Below, in pieces: positions 45,895 to 55,422 of a stretch of 64,000 nucleotides of DNA (position 1 is the stretch's first letter; each line of letters begins with the position of its first letter). The notes beneath the pieces were generated by a model. That model was given only the letters and a program-made list of their open reading frames with translations, ran no database searches and was not told the origin of the DNA. Source of the DNA: Robinsoniella peoriensis (GTDB taxonomy: Bacteria; Bacillota; Clostridia; Lachnospirales; Lachnospiraceae); assembly GCF_000797495.1 (NCBI RefSeq), contig NZ_JTGN01000003.1:286996-350995 (forward strand). Direction: 5' to 3'. The translations under genes were made by a program, and so were the position numbers.

Positions 45895-47274
45895 ATGAGT
45901 AAAGAAAACAAGAAAACAGATTTATTAGGAAAGGCGCCGATTCCAAAAGCGCTGTTAGCTTTAGGTCTGCCGACCATGATCGGTATGATGGTGAATGCAC
46001 TATACAATTTGGTTGATGCTTATTTTGTTGCGGGATTGGGAACTGCGCAAAATGGTGCAATAGCGGTTGCTTTTCCGCTGGGGCAAGTCATTGTAGGGCT
46101 GGGGCTTCTGTTTGGAAATGGAGCCGCATCCTATATTTCCAGGTTATTAGGGCGCGGTGATAAAGATACTGCAAATAAAGTTGCAAGTACCGCTCTGTAC
46201 TGCAGCGTGATTACCGGCGCAGCAGTTATCATCTGTACGATAATTTTTCTAAACCCAATATTGAAACTATTGGGGGCAACAGAAAGTATCTTGCCTTATG
46301 CGGTGACGTATACAAGTATTTATATCATTTCATCTATATTTAATGTATTCAATGTCACTATGAATAACATTGTAACCAGCGAAGGTTCTGCTAAAACAAC
46401 GATGTTTGCATTATTGGCTGGAGCTATACTGAATGTGATCTTAGACCCGGTATTTATCTATACACTGGACTTGGGCATCGCCGGAGCCGCGATTGCAACA
46501 GCTATTTCACAGGTAGTATCTACAGTTGTTTATTTGTTCTATATTTTCAGTAAAAAGAGTAATTTCAGTTTTAGATTTCAGGATTGCTATTTTGCTAAAG
46601 GAATTTTATCTGAAATATTTAAGATCGGTGTGCCAACGTTGATCTTTCAGTTATTAACAAGTATTTCCATCGCCCTCATCAGCGGAATAGCAAAAATAAA
46701 CGGATATGGGGACTCTGTAATCGCAGGTATGGGCGATGTCACTAGAATTGTTTCCATGGGAAGTCTGATGGTGTTTGGTTTTATTAAAGGATTTCAACCC
46801 ATAGCAGGCTATAACTATGGAGCTGGAAAATATGACCGCTTATATGAAGCGATTAAGACAACCATAATTTGGTCAACCGTATTCTGCGTGATTTTTGGTT
46901 TCATTATCTCATTATTCTCAACGCAAATCATTTCACAATTCACAAAAAATGATACGGAACTGATCAAGACCGGTAAAAAAGCATTGGCGGCTTATGGAAT
47001 TTCTTTCTTCCTTTTTGGCTTCTACACCGTCTATTCCTCATTATTTCTTGCACTTGGAAAAGCAAAAGAAGGATTTATCCTTGGAGCCTGCAGACAGGGG
47101 ATCTGCTTTATACCAGTCATATTGTTACTTACATTTATTTGGGGAATGAACGGAATTCTATATGCACAACCTGTTTCTGATGTTATCTCTGCCCTGATAA
47201 CCGTATTTATGGCAGTTCAACTTCATAAGGAACTAAATAGTATGAGGGCTCATACGTCTGGTGCTCCAGGTTAA
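45895..47274 (+). CDS. MATE-family multidrug efflux transporter
   Basis: Cation-coupled exporter of about 459 aa with twelve hydrophobic segments. Typical MATE features: PIPKALLALGLPTMIGMMVNALYNLVDAYFVAGLG at the N terminus, the VAFPLGQVIVGLGLLFGNGAASYISRLLGRG loop, and a repeated second half. Start ATG 45895 is preceded by AAGGAGATT; the GTG three bases upstream is an alternative. Strong operators in its promoter suggest induction by a substrate drug. The repressor gene is not next to it in this window. Confidence 0.92.
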   Translation: MSKENKKTDLLGKAPIPKALLALGLPTMIGMMVNALYNLVDAYFVAGLGTAQNGAIAVAFPLGQVIVGLGLLFGNGAASYISRLLGRGDKDTANKVASTALYCSVITGAAVIICTIIFLNPILKLLGATESILPYAVTYTSIYIISSIFNVFNVTMNNIVTSEGSAKTTMFALLAGAILNVILDPVFIYTLDLGIAGAAIATAISQVVSTVVYLFYIFSKKSNFSFRFQDCYFAKGILSEIFKIGVPTLIFQLLTSISIALISGIAKINGYGDSVIAGMGDVTRIVSMGSLMVFGFIKGFQPIAGYNYGAGKYDRLYEAIKTTIIWSTVFCVIFGFIISLFSTQIISQFTKNDTELIKTGKKALAAYGISFFLFGFYTVYSSLFLALGKAKEGFILGACRQGICFIPVILLLTFIWGMNGILYAQPVSDVISALITVFMAVQLHKELNSMRAHTSGAPG

Positions 47275-47298
47275 GCTGAACATCGTAAATTTTAAGGT

Positions 47299-47337
47299 GC
47301 AGCCCGCAACGGTTCCGTACACCTGGCTGCTTTTTTT
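47299..47337 (+). terminator. Terminator after the MATE gene
   Basis: GCAGCC (47299-47304) pairs with GGCTGC (47325-47330), followed by T7. Confidence 0.7.
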
Positions 47338-47441
47338 GTTGCCAATGATAATTTCATGGGGTAAAATATAAATTATGCAGATTTGCGTATCTATCTATGA
47401 AATGCCAATGGTAATGGCGGTTTGCCAGGAAAGGAAGACAG

Positions 47442-48284
47442 ATGCAAACATTACATAAATCAACGAAATATAAAGAATTAGTCCGGAGCCTGAAAATAGA
47501 CTGTAGAAAATGCAGCGGGCTTTGCTGCACCGCATTATATTTTTCAAAATCAGAGGGTTTCCCAAATGATAAACCAGCCGGGAAACCCTGTACGAATCTT
47601 ATGTCAGATTTTAGCTGTGCCGTGCATAAAAAACTGATGCAGTACAATCTGAAAGGATGCATGGCATTTGACTGTCTCGGTGCAGGGCAGAAAGTGACCA
47701 GTGATATTTATGGAGGCGTGTCATGGAAGCAGCGTCCGGAAGCGGCATCTGAGATTTTCCAGGTGTTTCTGGCGGTCTGGCAGCTGCATCAGATGGTGTG
47801 GTACCTGGCGGAAGCAGCTGCTGTCATTCCGGCTGAAAAGCTGGCGGAAGATATCGATGCCCTGATTACCGAATACAAGAACATGACAGCACTTCCGTCT
47901 GATCAAATATTACAGATTGATATTGAGGAATACCGTACCAGGGTTAACCTTATATTGAAAAAAGCAGGAGAACTTACAGCCAACTCCATTGCTCCCGGAA
48001 AAAACACAGTCAGAAGGTCCGATAATATGGGGAAAAATTTCAAAAAAGCTAATCTGGATGGACAGGATCTTAGCATGTCCCTGCTGATTGCGGCTAATTT
48101 GGAGGGCTGCAGTTTGTTCGGAACGAATTTCCTGGGAGCGGATATGCGGGATACAAATATTCGAAATGCAGACCTGAGCGAAAGTCTTTTTCTCACCCAG
48201 GCCCAGGTGAATGCCGCTCAGGGTAACGAGAATACTAAGCTGCCCAAAACCTTATGCAGACCAAAATCCTGGAAAGGACAATAG
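47442..48284 (+). CDS. Pentapeptide-repeat protein with Cys-rich N terminus
   Basis: 280 aa. N-terminal half has a Cys cluster (CRKCSGLCCTALYF, then CTNLM, CAVHKK, CMAFDC) that could bind zinc or iron-sulfur. The C-terminal part has several pentapeptide units (ANLDGQDLSMSLLIAANLEGCSLFGTNFLGADMRDTNIRNADLSESLF), which form a right-handed beta helix. Such proteins are common in Firmicutes but most lack an assigned function. AGGAAAGGAAGACAG precedes the ATG. Confidence 0.8.
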   Translation: MQTLHKSTKYKELVRSLKIDCRKCSGLCCTALYFSKSEGFPNDKPAGKPCTNLMSDFSCAVHKKLMQYNLKGCMAFDCLGAGQKVTSDIYGGVSWKQRPEAASEIFQVFLAVWQLHQMVWYLAEAAAVIPAEKLAEDIDALITEYKNMTALPSDQILQIDIEEYRTRVNLILKKAGELTANSIAPGKNTVRRSDNMGKNFKKANLDGQDLSMSLLIAANLEGCSLFGTNFLGADMRDTNIRNADLSESLFLTQAQVNAAQGNENTKLPKTLCRPKSWKGQ

Positions 48285-48291
48285 ATTCCGG

Positions 48292-49242
48292 CTATTTCTT
48301 TTTCTTACGCTCTTCCGCTGCAGATTTCAATTCAATGAAAGCATCTTTAAACTTTTTGGAATTTGCAGTGGGATGGCTTTTTAACATATCTCTTTTGTAA
48401 AATCCAAGGCGTTCCCGCAGGGAATTTCTCTTTTCTCTTTCAATAATATACTTCTCTTTTAAATGTTCCAGCTCATCGCGAAACTGTGCCGTATTTTCTT
48501 TTGCACTGTCATTATTCTCAAAAGCATTTTTCGTAAGGGTATCCAGCCGTTCGCGAATTCCCTGCATTAACTCGCCAAGCTGGGTCCGCGCCGTCTGTGT
48601 GAAACTTTCTTTGGGCGTTTCCCTGTCACTAAAAGAAGTGTCCGAGAATGCAATAATGGCGTCCAGCCTGGTTTGAATTTTTAAAAGTTCGTCCTTTGCT
48701 TTTGTCATCTTTTCCAGCATATTGCGGATATCCAGTGCAGCCTTGAAGGAGAGTGCCAGGTCAGCTGCGATTATAACAGTCAGAGCGGTAGCTGTGATGG
48801 AAGCCAGAGAATCATTCAGTGAGAGCACCAGATGTTCTACCGGACCATGGATGAATTTTACCAGGGCAATTGTTAGAAATCCCCATGCGATGGATGAGCT
48901 GAGGCAGATATGACCCTGGAAATTAAAGGGCTGATCGCTGTAGTCCCAGTAACGGACTTTGAAAAGTGCTTCCATGGCAACTCCAGTGGCATATTCCAGA
49001 ACTGTAGCTGCAATACAGCCTGACAGAAAGGTCATCATAAGATTATTGCGGACCGGAATGGATACATAGAGCATCAGCACAGCTCCGCTTCCGTATAGTG
49101 GTAGAAATGGCCCTCTCATGAACCCGCGGTTCACAAATTTTTTTTGTTTGACAGAAACAAAGGTGGATTCAATACACCAGCCAATAAAGCAGTAGATGTA
49201 GAAAAACAGCAGCCAGTCCACCAGGGTATAATTATAGTTCAT
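48292..49242 (-). CDS. CmpB-type putative ABC permease/membrane protein
   Basis: 316 aa with about five membrane helices in the first 180 residues and a charged coiled-coil tail (EKMTKAKDELLKIQTRLD onward). The helices (LLFFYIYCFIGWCIESTFVSV, RGFMRGPFLPLYGSGAVLML) match the ABC_trans_CmpB type, often annotated as putative ABC permease without evidence of transport. The Met at 49242 is preceded by AAAGGAG; an upstream Met is not. Ends 7 bp from the convergent pentapeptide gene. Confidence 0.7.
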   Translation of the reverse strand: MNYNYTLVDWLLFFYIYCFIGWCIESTFVSVKQKKFVNRGFMRGPFLPLYGSGAVLMLYVSIPVRNNLMMTFLSGCIAATVLEYATGVAMEALFKVRYWDYSDQPFNFQGHICLSSSIAWGFLTIALVKFIHGPVEHLVLSLNDSLASITATALTVIIAADLALSFKAALDIRNMLEKMTKAKDELLKIQTRLDAIIAFSDTSFSDRETPKESFTQTARTQLGELMQGIRERLDTLTKNAFENNDSAKENTAQFRDELEHLKEKYIIEREKRNSLRERLGFYKRDMLKSHPTANSKKFKDAFIELKSAAEERKKKK

Positions 49243-49309
49243 TACAAAGTAACTCCTTTCGCTGTATTTAATGAAATAATAGTACGGAATATCCATAATA
49301 GAAACTCAT

Positions 49310-49399
49310 ATAAATGAAGCCATGAGCATAAATGAAGCCATGAGCATAAATGAAGCCATGAGCATAAATGAAGCCATAAACATAAATGAAGCCATAAGC
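49310..49399 (+). repeat. Five-unit 18-bp tandem repeat
   Basis: Units ATAAATGAAGCCATGAGC start at 49310, 49328, 49346, 49364 and 49382. The first three are identical and the last two differ by one or two bases. It lies in the gap between the CmpB-like gene and the LysR gene (both minus strand). Confidence 0.95.
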
Positions 49400-49502
49400 T
49401 TATAATAAATCCATGTTATACCTTTTAAGCGAGGGTGTCAACCGGGCAGCAGCAGTTCGGCTTTTGTTCCGCTGCTATTCAGATTTTTATGTTGTCTGAA
49501 AC

Positions 49503-50450
49503 TTACAGCTGTGACTTTCTGGATGCCAGATTCAGAAACTCCTGCATGGAGCGGGTCATATATTTATTCTGTTTACGGAAGAAATATATGTTTCGTCCGA
49601 TTTTACTGTCATCCACTTTATAATACAGCACATCGGGATGAGGCTGTACACAGGCAACCAGCGTGTCGCTGATAAAAGAGATGCCCATCCCGGAACAGGT
49701 AACGTTATATGCAGTCATCAGCTGGTCCAGTTTCAGGATAATATTTGGCTTAAAACCATGGTTCTGGCAGATGGTAAGCCCCCGCTCTCCGGTATCATTT
49801 TCTGTTTTCAGGAAAACAAAAGGCTCATCCTGAAAAGAAATCAGAGGTACAGACGGGAATCCGGTATTCAGAAAACTGCCGTCACGAATGGCAGCCGGAT
49901 CAATCTGGTAATCCTCAAGTGTCTGATTGATAGAAAGTGCTTTAGGTACAGCCAGAACCAGATGTTCTTCCTGATACAAATGCTTTGCGAAGATTGCTTC
50001 GTCAAACACATAGTTGTCAATAATCAGGTCAAGTGTGCCCGTTAAAAGCTGTTGTTCCAGCCTGGAAGTACTTTCTTCCAGAAGATCAACATGGATTTTC
50101 GGATAAAGCCTGGTAAATTCCGAAATCAAAGGTGGCAGCACGTAAGAGGAGAACAGATTACTGCCTCCGATGGAGAGGCTGCCCGTTTCTAATTGGTTTA
50201 AATCAGTGACATAATTGGTAAAATCGTTTTGAATACTGAGAATCTGTTCGATTGCCAGAATGTATTTTTCGCCACAGTCCGTCAGCCGTATGGGATTGCT
50301 GCTGCGGTCAAAAATAGGTGCACCAATTTGTTCCTCTGTCCGTTTTACAGTGGCACTTAAAGCGGGCTGGGAAATGTACAGATTCTTAGCCGCTTTGGAA
50401 AAGCTTTTTTCCTTATATACTTCATAAATATATTTCATTGATGAAAACAT
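49503..50450 (-). CDS. LysR-family transcriptional regulator
   Basis: 315 aa with an N-terminal winged helix (YEVYKEKSFSKAAKNLYISQPALSATVKRTEEQIGAPIFDR) and a periplasmic-binding-like effector domain. The start at 50450 follows GGAGGC; an upstream in-frame extension of 38 residues is hydrophobic and atypical. It is divergent from aspA (165 bp apart), the usual layout for a LysR regulator controlling its neighbour. The effector may be related to aspartate or fumarate; this is inference. Confidence 0.9.
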   Translation of the reverse strand: MFSSMKYIYEVYKEKSFSKAAKNLYISQPALSATVKRTEEQIGAPIFDRSSNPIRLTDCGEKYILAIEQILSIQNDFTNYVTDLNQLETGSLSIGGSNLFSSYVLPPLISEFTRLYPKIHVDLLEESTSRLEQQLLTGTLDLIIDNYVFDEAIFAKHLYQEEHLVLAVPKALSINQTLEDYQIDPAAIRDGSFLNTGFPSVPLISFQDEPFVFLKTENDTGERGLTICQNHGFKPNIILKLDQLMTAYNVTCSGMGISFISDTLVACVQPHPDVLYYKVDDSKIGRNIYFFRKQNKYMTRSMQEFLNLASRKSQL

Positions 50451-50614
50451 AGTCCGCCTCCAATGTGATATAACATACAGGTTATAAGTTATATAAAAAA
50501 ACTTGTATTTGATTATATTATAACCCTCGTATATAATGAGGTCAATCAAAACAAAGCAAATCAAAACAAAAAAAGTATAAAATACACGGCAAAGAAGATA
50601 GGAGATCAGGTATC

Positions 50615-52072
50615 ATGGTTGAAAAAGTAAAGCTGGATGGCGTAAAGTATCGTATGGAGAATGATTCAATAGGGACGAAAGATGTTCCGGAAAATGTATA
50701 CTACGGTGTACAGTCCTTAAGAGCGGCAGAAAACTTCAAGATTACAGGGTTATTTATGCATCCGGAGATTATCAACAGCCTTGCATACATAAAAAAAGCA
50801 GCAGCTATCACAAACTGTGAAGTAGGGCAGCTGGATAAAAAAATAGCAGATGCCATTGTACAGGCATGTGATGAGATATTAGACGGACATTTGCACAAAC
50901 ATTTTATTGTAGATCCCATTCAGGGCGGGGCGGGAACTTCACTGAACATGAATGCCAATGAAGTAATTGCCAACAGGGCAATTGAAATATTGGGCGGCGA
51001 AAAAGGCGATTACAGTATCGTAAACCCTAATGATCATGTAAATTGCGGGCAATCCACAAATGATGTAATCCCCACTGCCGGTAAAATGACTTCCCTGAAC
51101 CTGCTTAAGAATGCCCAAAAGGAATTAAAAAGACTGTATAAAGCATTCTGTGCAAAAGCCCAGGAATTTGACCATGTGATCAAAATGGGAAGAACACAGA
51201 TGCAGGATGCAGTACCCATTCGTCTGGGACAGGAATTCCGCGCTTATTCGGTAGCGATACAAAGAGATATTAACCGTATGGATAAAGCAATGGAGGAAAT
51301 GCTCACCCTCAACATGGGAGGAACAGCCATTGGTACCGGACTGAATGCAGACGAACAGTACTTAAAAAGAATTGTGCCAAATCTTTCTGAGATTACCGGT
51401 ATTGGATTTGTTCAGGCATTTGACCTGATCGATGCAACCCAGAACCTGGACCCGTTTGTAGCCGTATCAGGAGCAATAAAAGCCTGTGCAGTTACCTTGT
51501 CTAAAATTGCGAATGACCTTCGTTTAATGTCATCCGGACCAAGGGCAGGATTTGGGGAAATCAATCTTCCGGCAAAACAAAATGGTTCCTCTATTATGCC
51601 GGGCAAAGTAAATCCGGTAATTCCGGAAGTAGTAAATCAGGTTGCGTTTAACATTATCGGAAATGATATGACTATTACCATGGCCGCAGAAGCAGGACAA
51701 TTGGAATTAAATGCATTTGAGCCCATTGTATTTTACTGTCTTTTCCAGTCGATTGATACCCTGGGGTATGCTGTTCAGACTTTTGTAGACAACTGCGTAA
51801 CCGGAATTACGGCTAATGAAGAAAGATGCAAGGAATTAGTAGAAAACAGCGTTGGAACGATTACAGCCATCTGTCCTCACGTAGGATATCAGAAAGCAGC
51901 GGAAGTAGCTAAAAAAGCAATTAAAAGCGGTGCACCGGTACGAAAACTGGTGGTACAGGAAGGGCTGTTAAATGAAGCAGAGATAGATACCATTCTGGAG
52001 CCGCTTAACATGACGCAGCCTGGTATTTCCGGTAAAGAATTGATTTTAAAAAGAGAATTCGAAAATAGATAA
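50615..52072 (+). CDS. aspA: Aspartate ammonia-lyase
   Basis: Converts L-aspartate to fumarate and ammonia, 485 aa, in the fumarase/aspartase superfamily. The signature GSSIMPGKVNP begins at residue 324, containing the catalytic Ser loop. Other markers are TKDVPENVYYGVQSLRA, GGAGTSLNMNANEVIANRA and GRTQMQDAVPIRLGQEF. AGGAGATCAGGTATC precedes the ATG. Divergently paired with a LysR regulator. Fumarate can then serve as an electron acceptor in anaerobes. Confidence 0.95.
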   Translation: MVEKVKLDGVKYRMENDSIGTKDVPENVYYGVQSLRAAENFKITGLFMHPEIINSLAYIKKAAAITNCEVGQLDKKIADAIVQACDEILDGHLHKHFIVDPIQGGAGTSLNMNANEVIANRAIEILGGEKGDYSIVNPNDHVNCGQSTNDVIPTAGKMTSLNLLKNAQKELKRLYKAFCAKAQEFDHVIKMGRTQMQDAVPIRLGQEFRAYSVAIQRDINRMDKAMEEMLTLNMGGTAIGTGLNADEQYLKRIVPNLSEITGIGFVQAFDLIDATQNLDPFVAVSGAIKACAVTLSKIANDLRLMSSGPRAGFGEINLPAKQNGSSIMPGKVNPVIPEVVNQVAFNIIGNDMTITMAAEAGQLELNAFEPIVFYCLFQSIDTLGYAVQTFVDNCVTGITANEERCKELVENSVGTITAICPHVGYQKAAEVAKKAIKSGAPVRKLVVQEGLLNEAEIDTILEPLNMTQPGISGKELILKREFENR

Positions 52073-52138
52073 AACCGTTAAACAGATATCCATTAATGGA
52101 AAATAGCATGTTCAATCTCCCTAAGATTAGAATATAAA

Positions 52139-52186
52139 AGAAGCCCCGGCTGCAGATAACGTGAAGGATCTGCGGCTGGGGTTTCT
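52139..52186. terminator. Terminator after aspA
   Basis: GC-rich stem AGAAGCCCCGGCTGCAGAT with ATCTGCGGCTGGGGTTTCT, near-perfect, then a T-rich stretch. It lies between two convergent genes and may serve both. Confidence 0.85.
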
Positions 52187-52214
52187 GATTTTATCAGAAA
52201 ATATTTACACCATG

Positions 52215-52898
52215 TTAATTACGGATACGACGGCGGTTATATACAAGATGAAGATACATGGCATCCTGGGCACCTACTGCATCGTGCCTGGAAATGGCAT
52301 TCACTATATCACGGTGGCTTTGAAGAGTTTCTTCTATTAAAGTATTCTCGGTTAAATCAATGAATAACTCAATAGTACTGTTGATTATGGGAATCAGCCG
52401 GGGTACTACCACATTTTTACTGCTCATGGCAATGGCCGTGTGAAATTCAATGTCTTTTTGTGTATGGTTTATACCTGCACGCATCAGCGATTCGATCTCC
52501 TGGCAGAGTCCCTGTATCTGCAGGATTTCCTGCTCATTGGCATTCTGGGCAGCCATAGCCGCAATTGATGGTTCAATCATAAAACGGATTTCCATCAGAT
52601 CTTTAGCGAGGCTTTCTTTATCATCTATGAAAATAAGTCCCAGAGGATCGTCGGCAACCCCTTTTTTGGCAGATACATAAGTGCCGGAACCCTGTCTGAT
52701 TTCAACAATATTTCTGGATTCCAGTAATTTCATCGCTTCCCGTACGGTTCCACGTCCAATCTGCAGTGATTTAGAGAATACTGTTTCGTTCGGCAGACGG
52801 TCCCCAGGCTGTAAATGCTGTTCGTTAATATATTGAATAATAAAATCGGATGCCTGTCCGGTAAGATTCTTTTTATCTTGATTTTGTTCTGAATTCAT
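52215..52898 (-). CDS. FadR-type GntR transcriptional regulator
   Basis: 227 aa with an N-terminal winged helix (LPNETVFSKSLQIGRGTVREAMKLLESRNIVEIRQGSGTYV) and an all-helical FCD effector domain (LMEIRFMIEPSIAAMAAQNANE; HTQKDIEFHTAIAMSSKN). Such regulators often sense sugar acids. It is divergent from the IlvD/Edd dehydratase, likely its target. Start at 52898 follows AGGAAGGTGATCAT. Confidence 0.9.
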   Translation of the reverse strand: MNSEQNQDKKNLTGQASDFIIQYINEQHLQPGDRLPNETVFSKSLQIGRGTVREAMKLLESRNIVEIRQGSGTYVSAKKGVADDPLGLIFIDDKESLAKDLMEIRFMIEPSIAAMAAQNANEQEILQIQGLCQEIESLMRAGINHTQKDIEFHTAIAMSSKNVVVPRLIPIINSTIELFIDLTENTLIEETLQSHRDIVNAISRHDAVGAQDAMYLHLVYNRRRIRN

Positions 52899-52919
52899 AT
52901 GATCACCTTCCTGGAAATG

Positions 52920-52948
52920 ATTATATAGTATCACGGGTTGATTTTCAA
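52920..52948 (-). promoter_or_regulatory. Promoter of the GntR gene
   Basis: Reading the minus strand: TTGAAA (52948-52943), 17 bp, TATAAT (52925-52920). Confidence 0.6.
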
Positions 52949-53058
52949 TGGTTTCTTCATATAAATAAATCCAGTAAAAGTCATCCTATGAATTTTGAGA
53001 ATAATGAACAAAACAAAAGCAGAAATACATACAAAATTTACGATATTCCATCTGATAC

Positions 53059-53087
53059 TTGACTTTTAAGAATGAAAGATTTATATT
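53059..53087 (+). promoter_or_regulatory. Promoter of the dehydratase with flanking ATCGTATG motifs
   Basis: TTGACT (53059-53064), 17 bp, TATATT (53082-53087). CATCSTATGAATT occurs at 52982-52994 and 53100-53112, and a shorter GATCGTATGTA at 53136-53146, candidate GntR sites. Confidence 0.55.
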
Positions 53088-53164
53088 CATAGCATAAAAC
53101 ATCGTATGAATTGACGCGTAAAGGTGAGAATAAAAGATCGTATGTATAAAAAGGAGAATGAACT

Positions 53165-54883
53165 ATGTATAACAGTCAAAAAATTCGTCAGCTGGCACCG
53201 GAAATGGATCCTCTTAGAATGGGAATGGGATGGTCCGTGGAAGATTTAGAGAAACCACAGATTATGGTTGAGAGTACTTATGGGGACAGCCACCCGGGAA
53301 GTGCACATCTGAATCTCTTTGTAGAAGAGTCTGTTCGGGGTATTAATGAACATGGTGGAAAAGCAGCCAGATATTATGCCACGGATATATGTGATGGAAT
53401 GGCTCAGGGACATGATGGTATCAATTATTCCCTTGTCAGCCGGGATATGATCGCTAATATGATTGAGATCCATGCAAATGCCACAACTTTTGATGCCGGA
53501 GTGTTCATTGCAAGCTGTGATAAGAGTGTCCCGGCGCAGCTGATGGGTATCGGAAGAATCAATATACCAAGTATCATTGTTACCGGAGGGGTTATGGATG
53601 CCGGTCCGGATCTGCTCACTTTGGAGCAGATCGGCGCCTATAGTGCCATGTGTCAGAGAGGGGAAATATCGAATGAGAAGCTTACATTCTATAAACAGCA
53701 CGCATGCCCATCCTGCGGAGCATGTTCCTTTATGGGTACCGCATCTACCATGCAGATAATGGCAGAAGCGCTGGGGCTGATGCTGCCGGGAAGTGCACTT
53801 ATGCCTGCAACCTGTGAAGATTTAAAAGAAGTTGCATACAAAGCGGGGGTTCGTGCGGTACAGCTGGCAAAAGAAGGAGTTAAGGCACGGGATATTGTAA
53901 CAAAGGAAAGTTTTGAAAATGCAGTAATGGTTCACGCAGCAATTTCGGGATCTACCAACAGCCTGATTCACATCCCTGCGATTGCACATGAATTTGGTAT
54001 AGAATTTGATGCAGAAAGTTTCGACCGGATGCATCGGGGAGCACACTATCTGCTGGATATCCGTCCCGCTGGAAAATGGCCGGCACAGTTTTTCTATTAT
54101 GCTGGCGGTGTACCCACAATTATGGAAGAAATCAGGAGTATGCTGCATCTGGATGCCATGACAGTCACCGGTAAGACATTGGGCGAAAATCTGGAGGATT
54201 TAAAAAACTCCGGATTTTATGAAAAATGCAGTGGATATTTGGAAAAATGGAATTTAAAGCGTACCGATATTATCAGAAGCTTCGATGATCCCATTGGATC
54301 CGATGGAACGGTTGCAATCCTGAAGGGAAATCTGGCACCGGATGGAGCAGTTGTCAAACATTCAGCGGTACCAAAAGAAATGTTCAAAGCGCTTCTTCGT
54401 GCACGTCCGTTTGATTGTGAAGAAGATGCGATAGCGGCAGTACTGAATCACGATGTTAAGCCGGGGGATGCAGTAATTATCCGTTATGAAGGTCCTAAAG
54501 GAAGCGGCATGCCGGAAATGTTCTACACAACGGAAGCCATTTCCTCTGATGCAGAACTGGGAAAAACGATAGCTCTTATAACCGATGGGCGTTTTTCCGG
54601 AGCATCCAAAGGACCGGCAGTCGGACACGTGTCTCCCGAGGCGGCAGAAGGAGGTCCGATTGCTCTGGTAAAAGAAGATGATCTGATTGAAATGGATATT
54701 AAAAACAGAGTTCTTCGAATCGCCGGGATAGATGGAAAAAAATGCAGTGAGGAAGAAATCCTGCAGATTCTCGATAAAAGAAAAGCAGAGTGGAAACCGG
54801 CTAAAGAAAAGTATAAGTCCGGTGTTTTAAATATATTTGCGCAACATGCGGTGTCCCCTATGAAGGGTGGATATATGAAATAG
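53165..54883 (+). CDS. IlvD/Edd-family dehydratase (probable sugar-acid dehydratase)
   Basis: Fe-S dehydratase of 572 aa. Cluster and active-site markers: Cys118 in CDKSVPAQ, Cys181, Cys184 and Cys187 in ACPSCGACSFMG, and the C-terminal TDGRFSGASKGPAVGH. It removes water from a dihydroxy acid. Isolation from other branched-chain amino-acid genes and pairing with a GntR/FCD regulator suggest sugar-acid catabolism rather than valine synthesis. Substrate not determined. Confidence 0.88.
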   Translation: MYNSQKIRQLAPEMDPLRMGMGWSVEDLEKPQIMVESTYGDSHPGSAHLNLFVEESVRGINEHGGKAARYYATDICDGMAQGHDGINYSLVSRDMIANMIEIHANATTFDAGVFIASCDKSVPAQLMGIGRINIPSIIVTGGVMDAGPDLLTLEQIGAYSAMCQRGEISNEKLTFYKQHACPSCGACSFMGTASTMQIMAEALGLMLPGSALMPATCEDLKEVAYKAGVRAVQLAKEGVKARDIVTKESFENAVMVHAAISGSTNSLIHIPAIAHEFGIEFDAESFDRMHRGAHYLLDIRPAGKWPAQFFYYAGGVPTIMEEIRSMLHLDAMTVTGKTLGENLEDLKNSGFYEKCSGYLEKWNLKRTDIIRSFDDPIGSDGTVAILKGNLAPDGAVVKHSAVPKEMFKALLRARPFDCEEDAIAAVLNHDVKPGDAVIIRYEGPKGSGMPEMFYTTEAISSDAELGKTIALITDGRFSGASKGPAVGHVSPEAAEGGPIALVKEDDLIEMDIKNRVLRIAGIDGKKCSEEEILQILDKRKAEWKPAKEKYKSGVLNIFAQHAVSPMKGGYMK

Positions 54884-54922
54884 ATTCAGGGGACGCTTTG
54901 CAGCTGAAATGGTTTATAATAT

Positions 54923-54954
54923 CCTTCTGTCTGAATGGCAGAAGGGTTTTTTTT
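54923..54954 (+). terminator. Terminator after the dehydratase
   Basis: CCTTCTG pairs with CAGAAGG across a 9-nt loop, followed by T8. Confidence 0.85.
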
Positions 54955-54957
54955 GTA

Positions 54958-54986
54958 TTGACTTTTATATCGCAATGCGATATACT
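54958..54986 (+). promoter_or_regulatory. PadR-gene promoter with palindromic operator
   Basis: TTGACT (54958-54963), 17 bp, TATACT (54981-54986). The palindrome ATATCGCAATGCGATAT (54967-54983), with 8-bp arms, fills the spacer. A related GCGATGTATCG half lies downstream. Autorepression by the PadR protein is likely. Confidence 0.7.
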
Positions 54987-55083
54987 CAAAGTACGATATA
55001 TAGCAGTGCGATGTATCGAGGTGAAGAATGCAATAAATATTAAGGAAAAATAAAAGTGAATGCTGAAAAGAAGGATGTAGAAA

Positions 55084-55422
55084 ATGGATGAAAAAATTAA
55101 ACGTGTATATATTCCAATGACAGAAACAGGATTTTATATTTTATTCTCTCTGCAAAATGAAATGCACGGATATAATATTATGCAGCATGTGAAGGAGATT
55201 ACTTCAGACGAGATTGTAATCAGCCCGGGCACAATGTACGGCAGTTTATCTAAAATGGAAAAAGATGGACTGATCCGTTTTACAAAAGAGGAGAATAAGA
55301 GAAAGTCTTATCGCATAACACCTCTTGGAGAACAGATCCTGCAGATAGAATTAAAAAGGATACAAAGATTATATCAAAATAGTAAAGGAGAGCGGTATTA
55401 TGGAAATCAAGAAAATGCATAA
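55084..55422 (+). CDS. PadR-family transcriptional regulator
   Basis: 112 aa winged-helix regulator: LFSLQNEMHGYNIMQHVKEIT, PGTMYGSLSKMEKDGLIRF and KSYRITPLGEQILQIEL are the PadR core. The next gene overlaps by 23 bp and encodes DUF2812, a common partner. The promoter contains a palindrome suitable for autorepression. Confidence 0.92.
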   Translation: MDEKIKRVYIPMTETGFYILFSLQNEMHGYNIMQHVKEITSDEIVISPGTMYGSLSKMEKDGLIRFTKEENKRKSYRITPLGEQILQIELKRIQRLYQNSKGERYYGNQENA

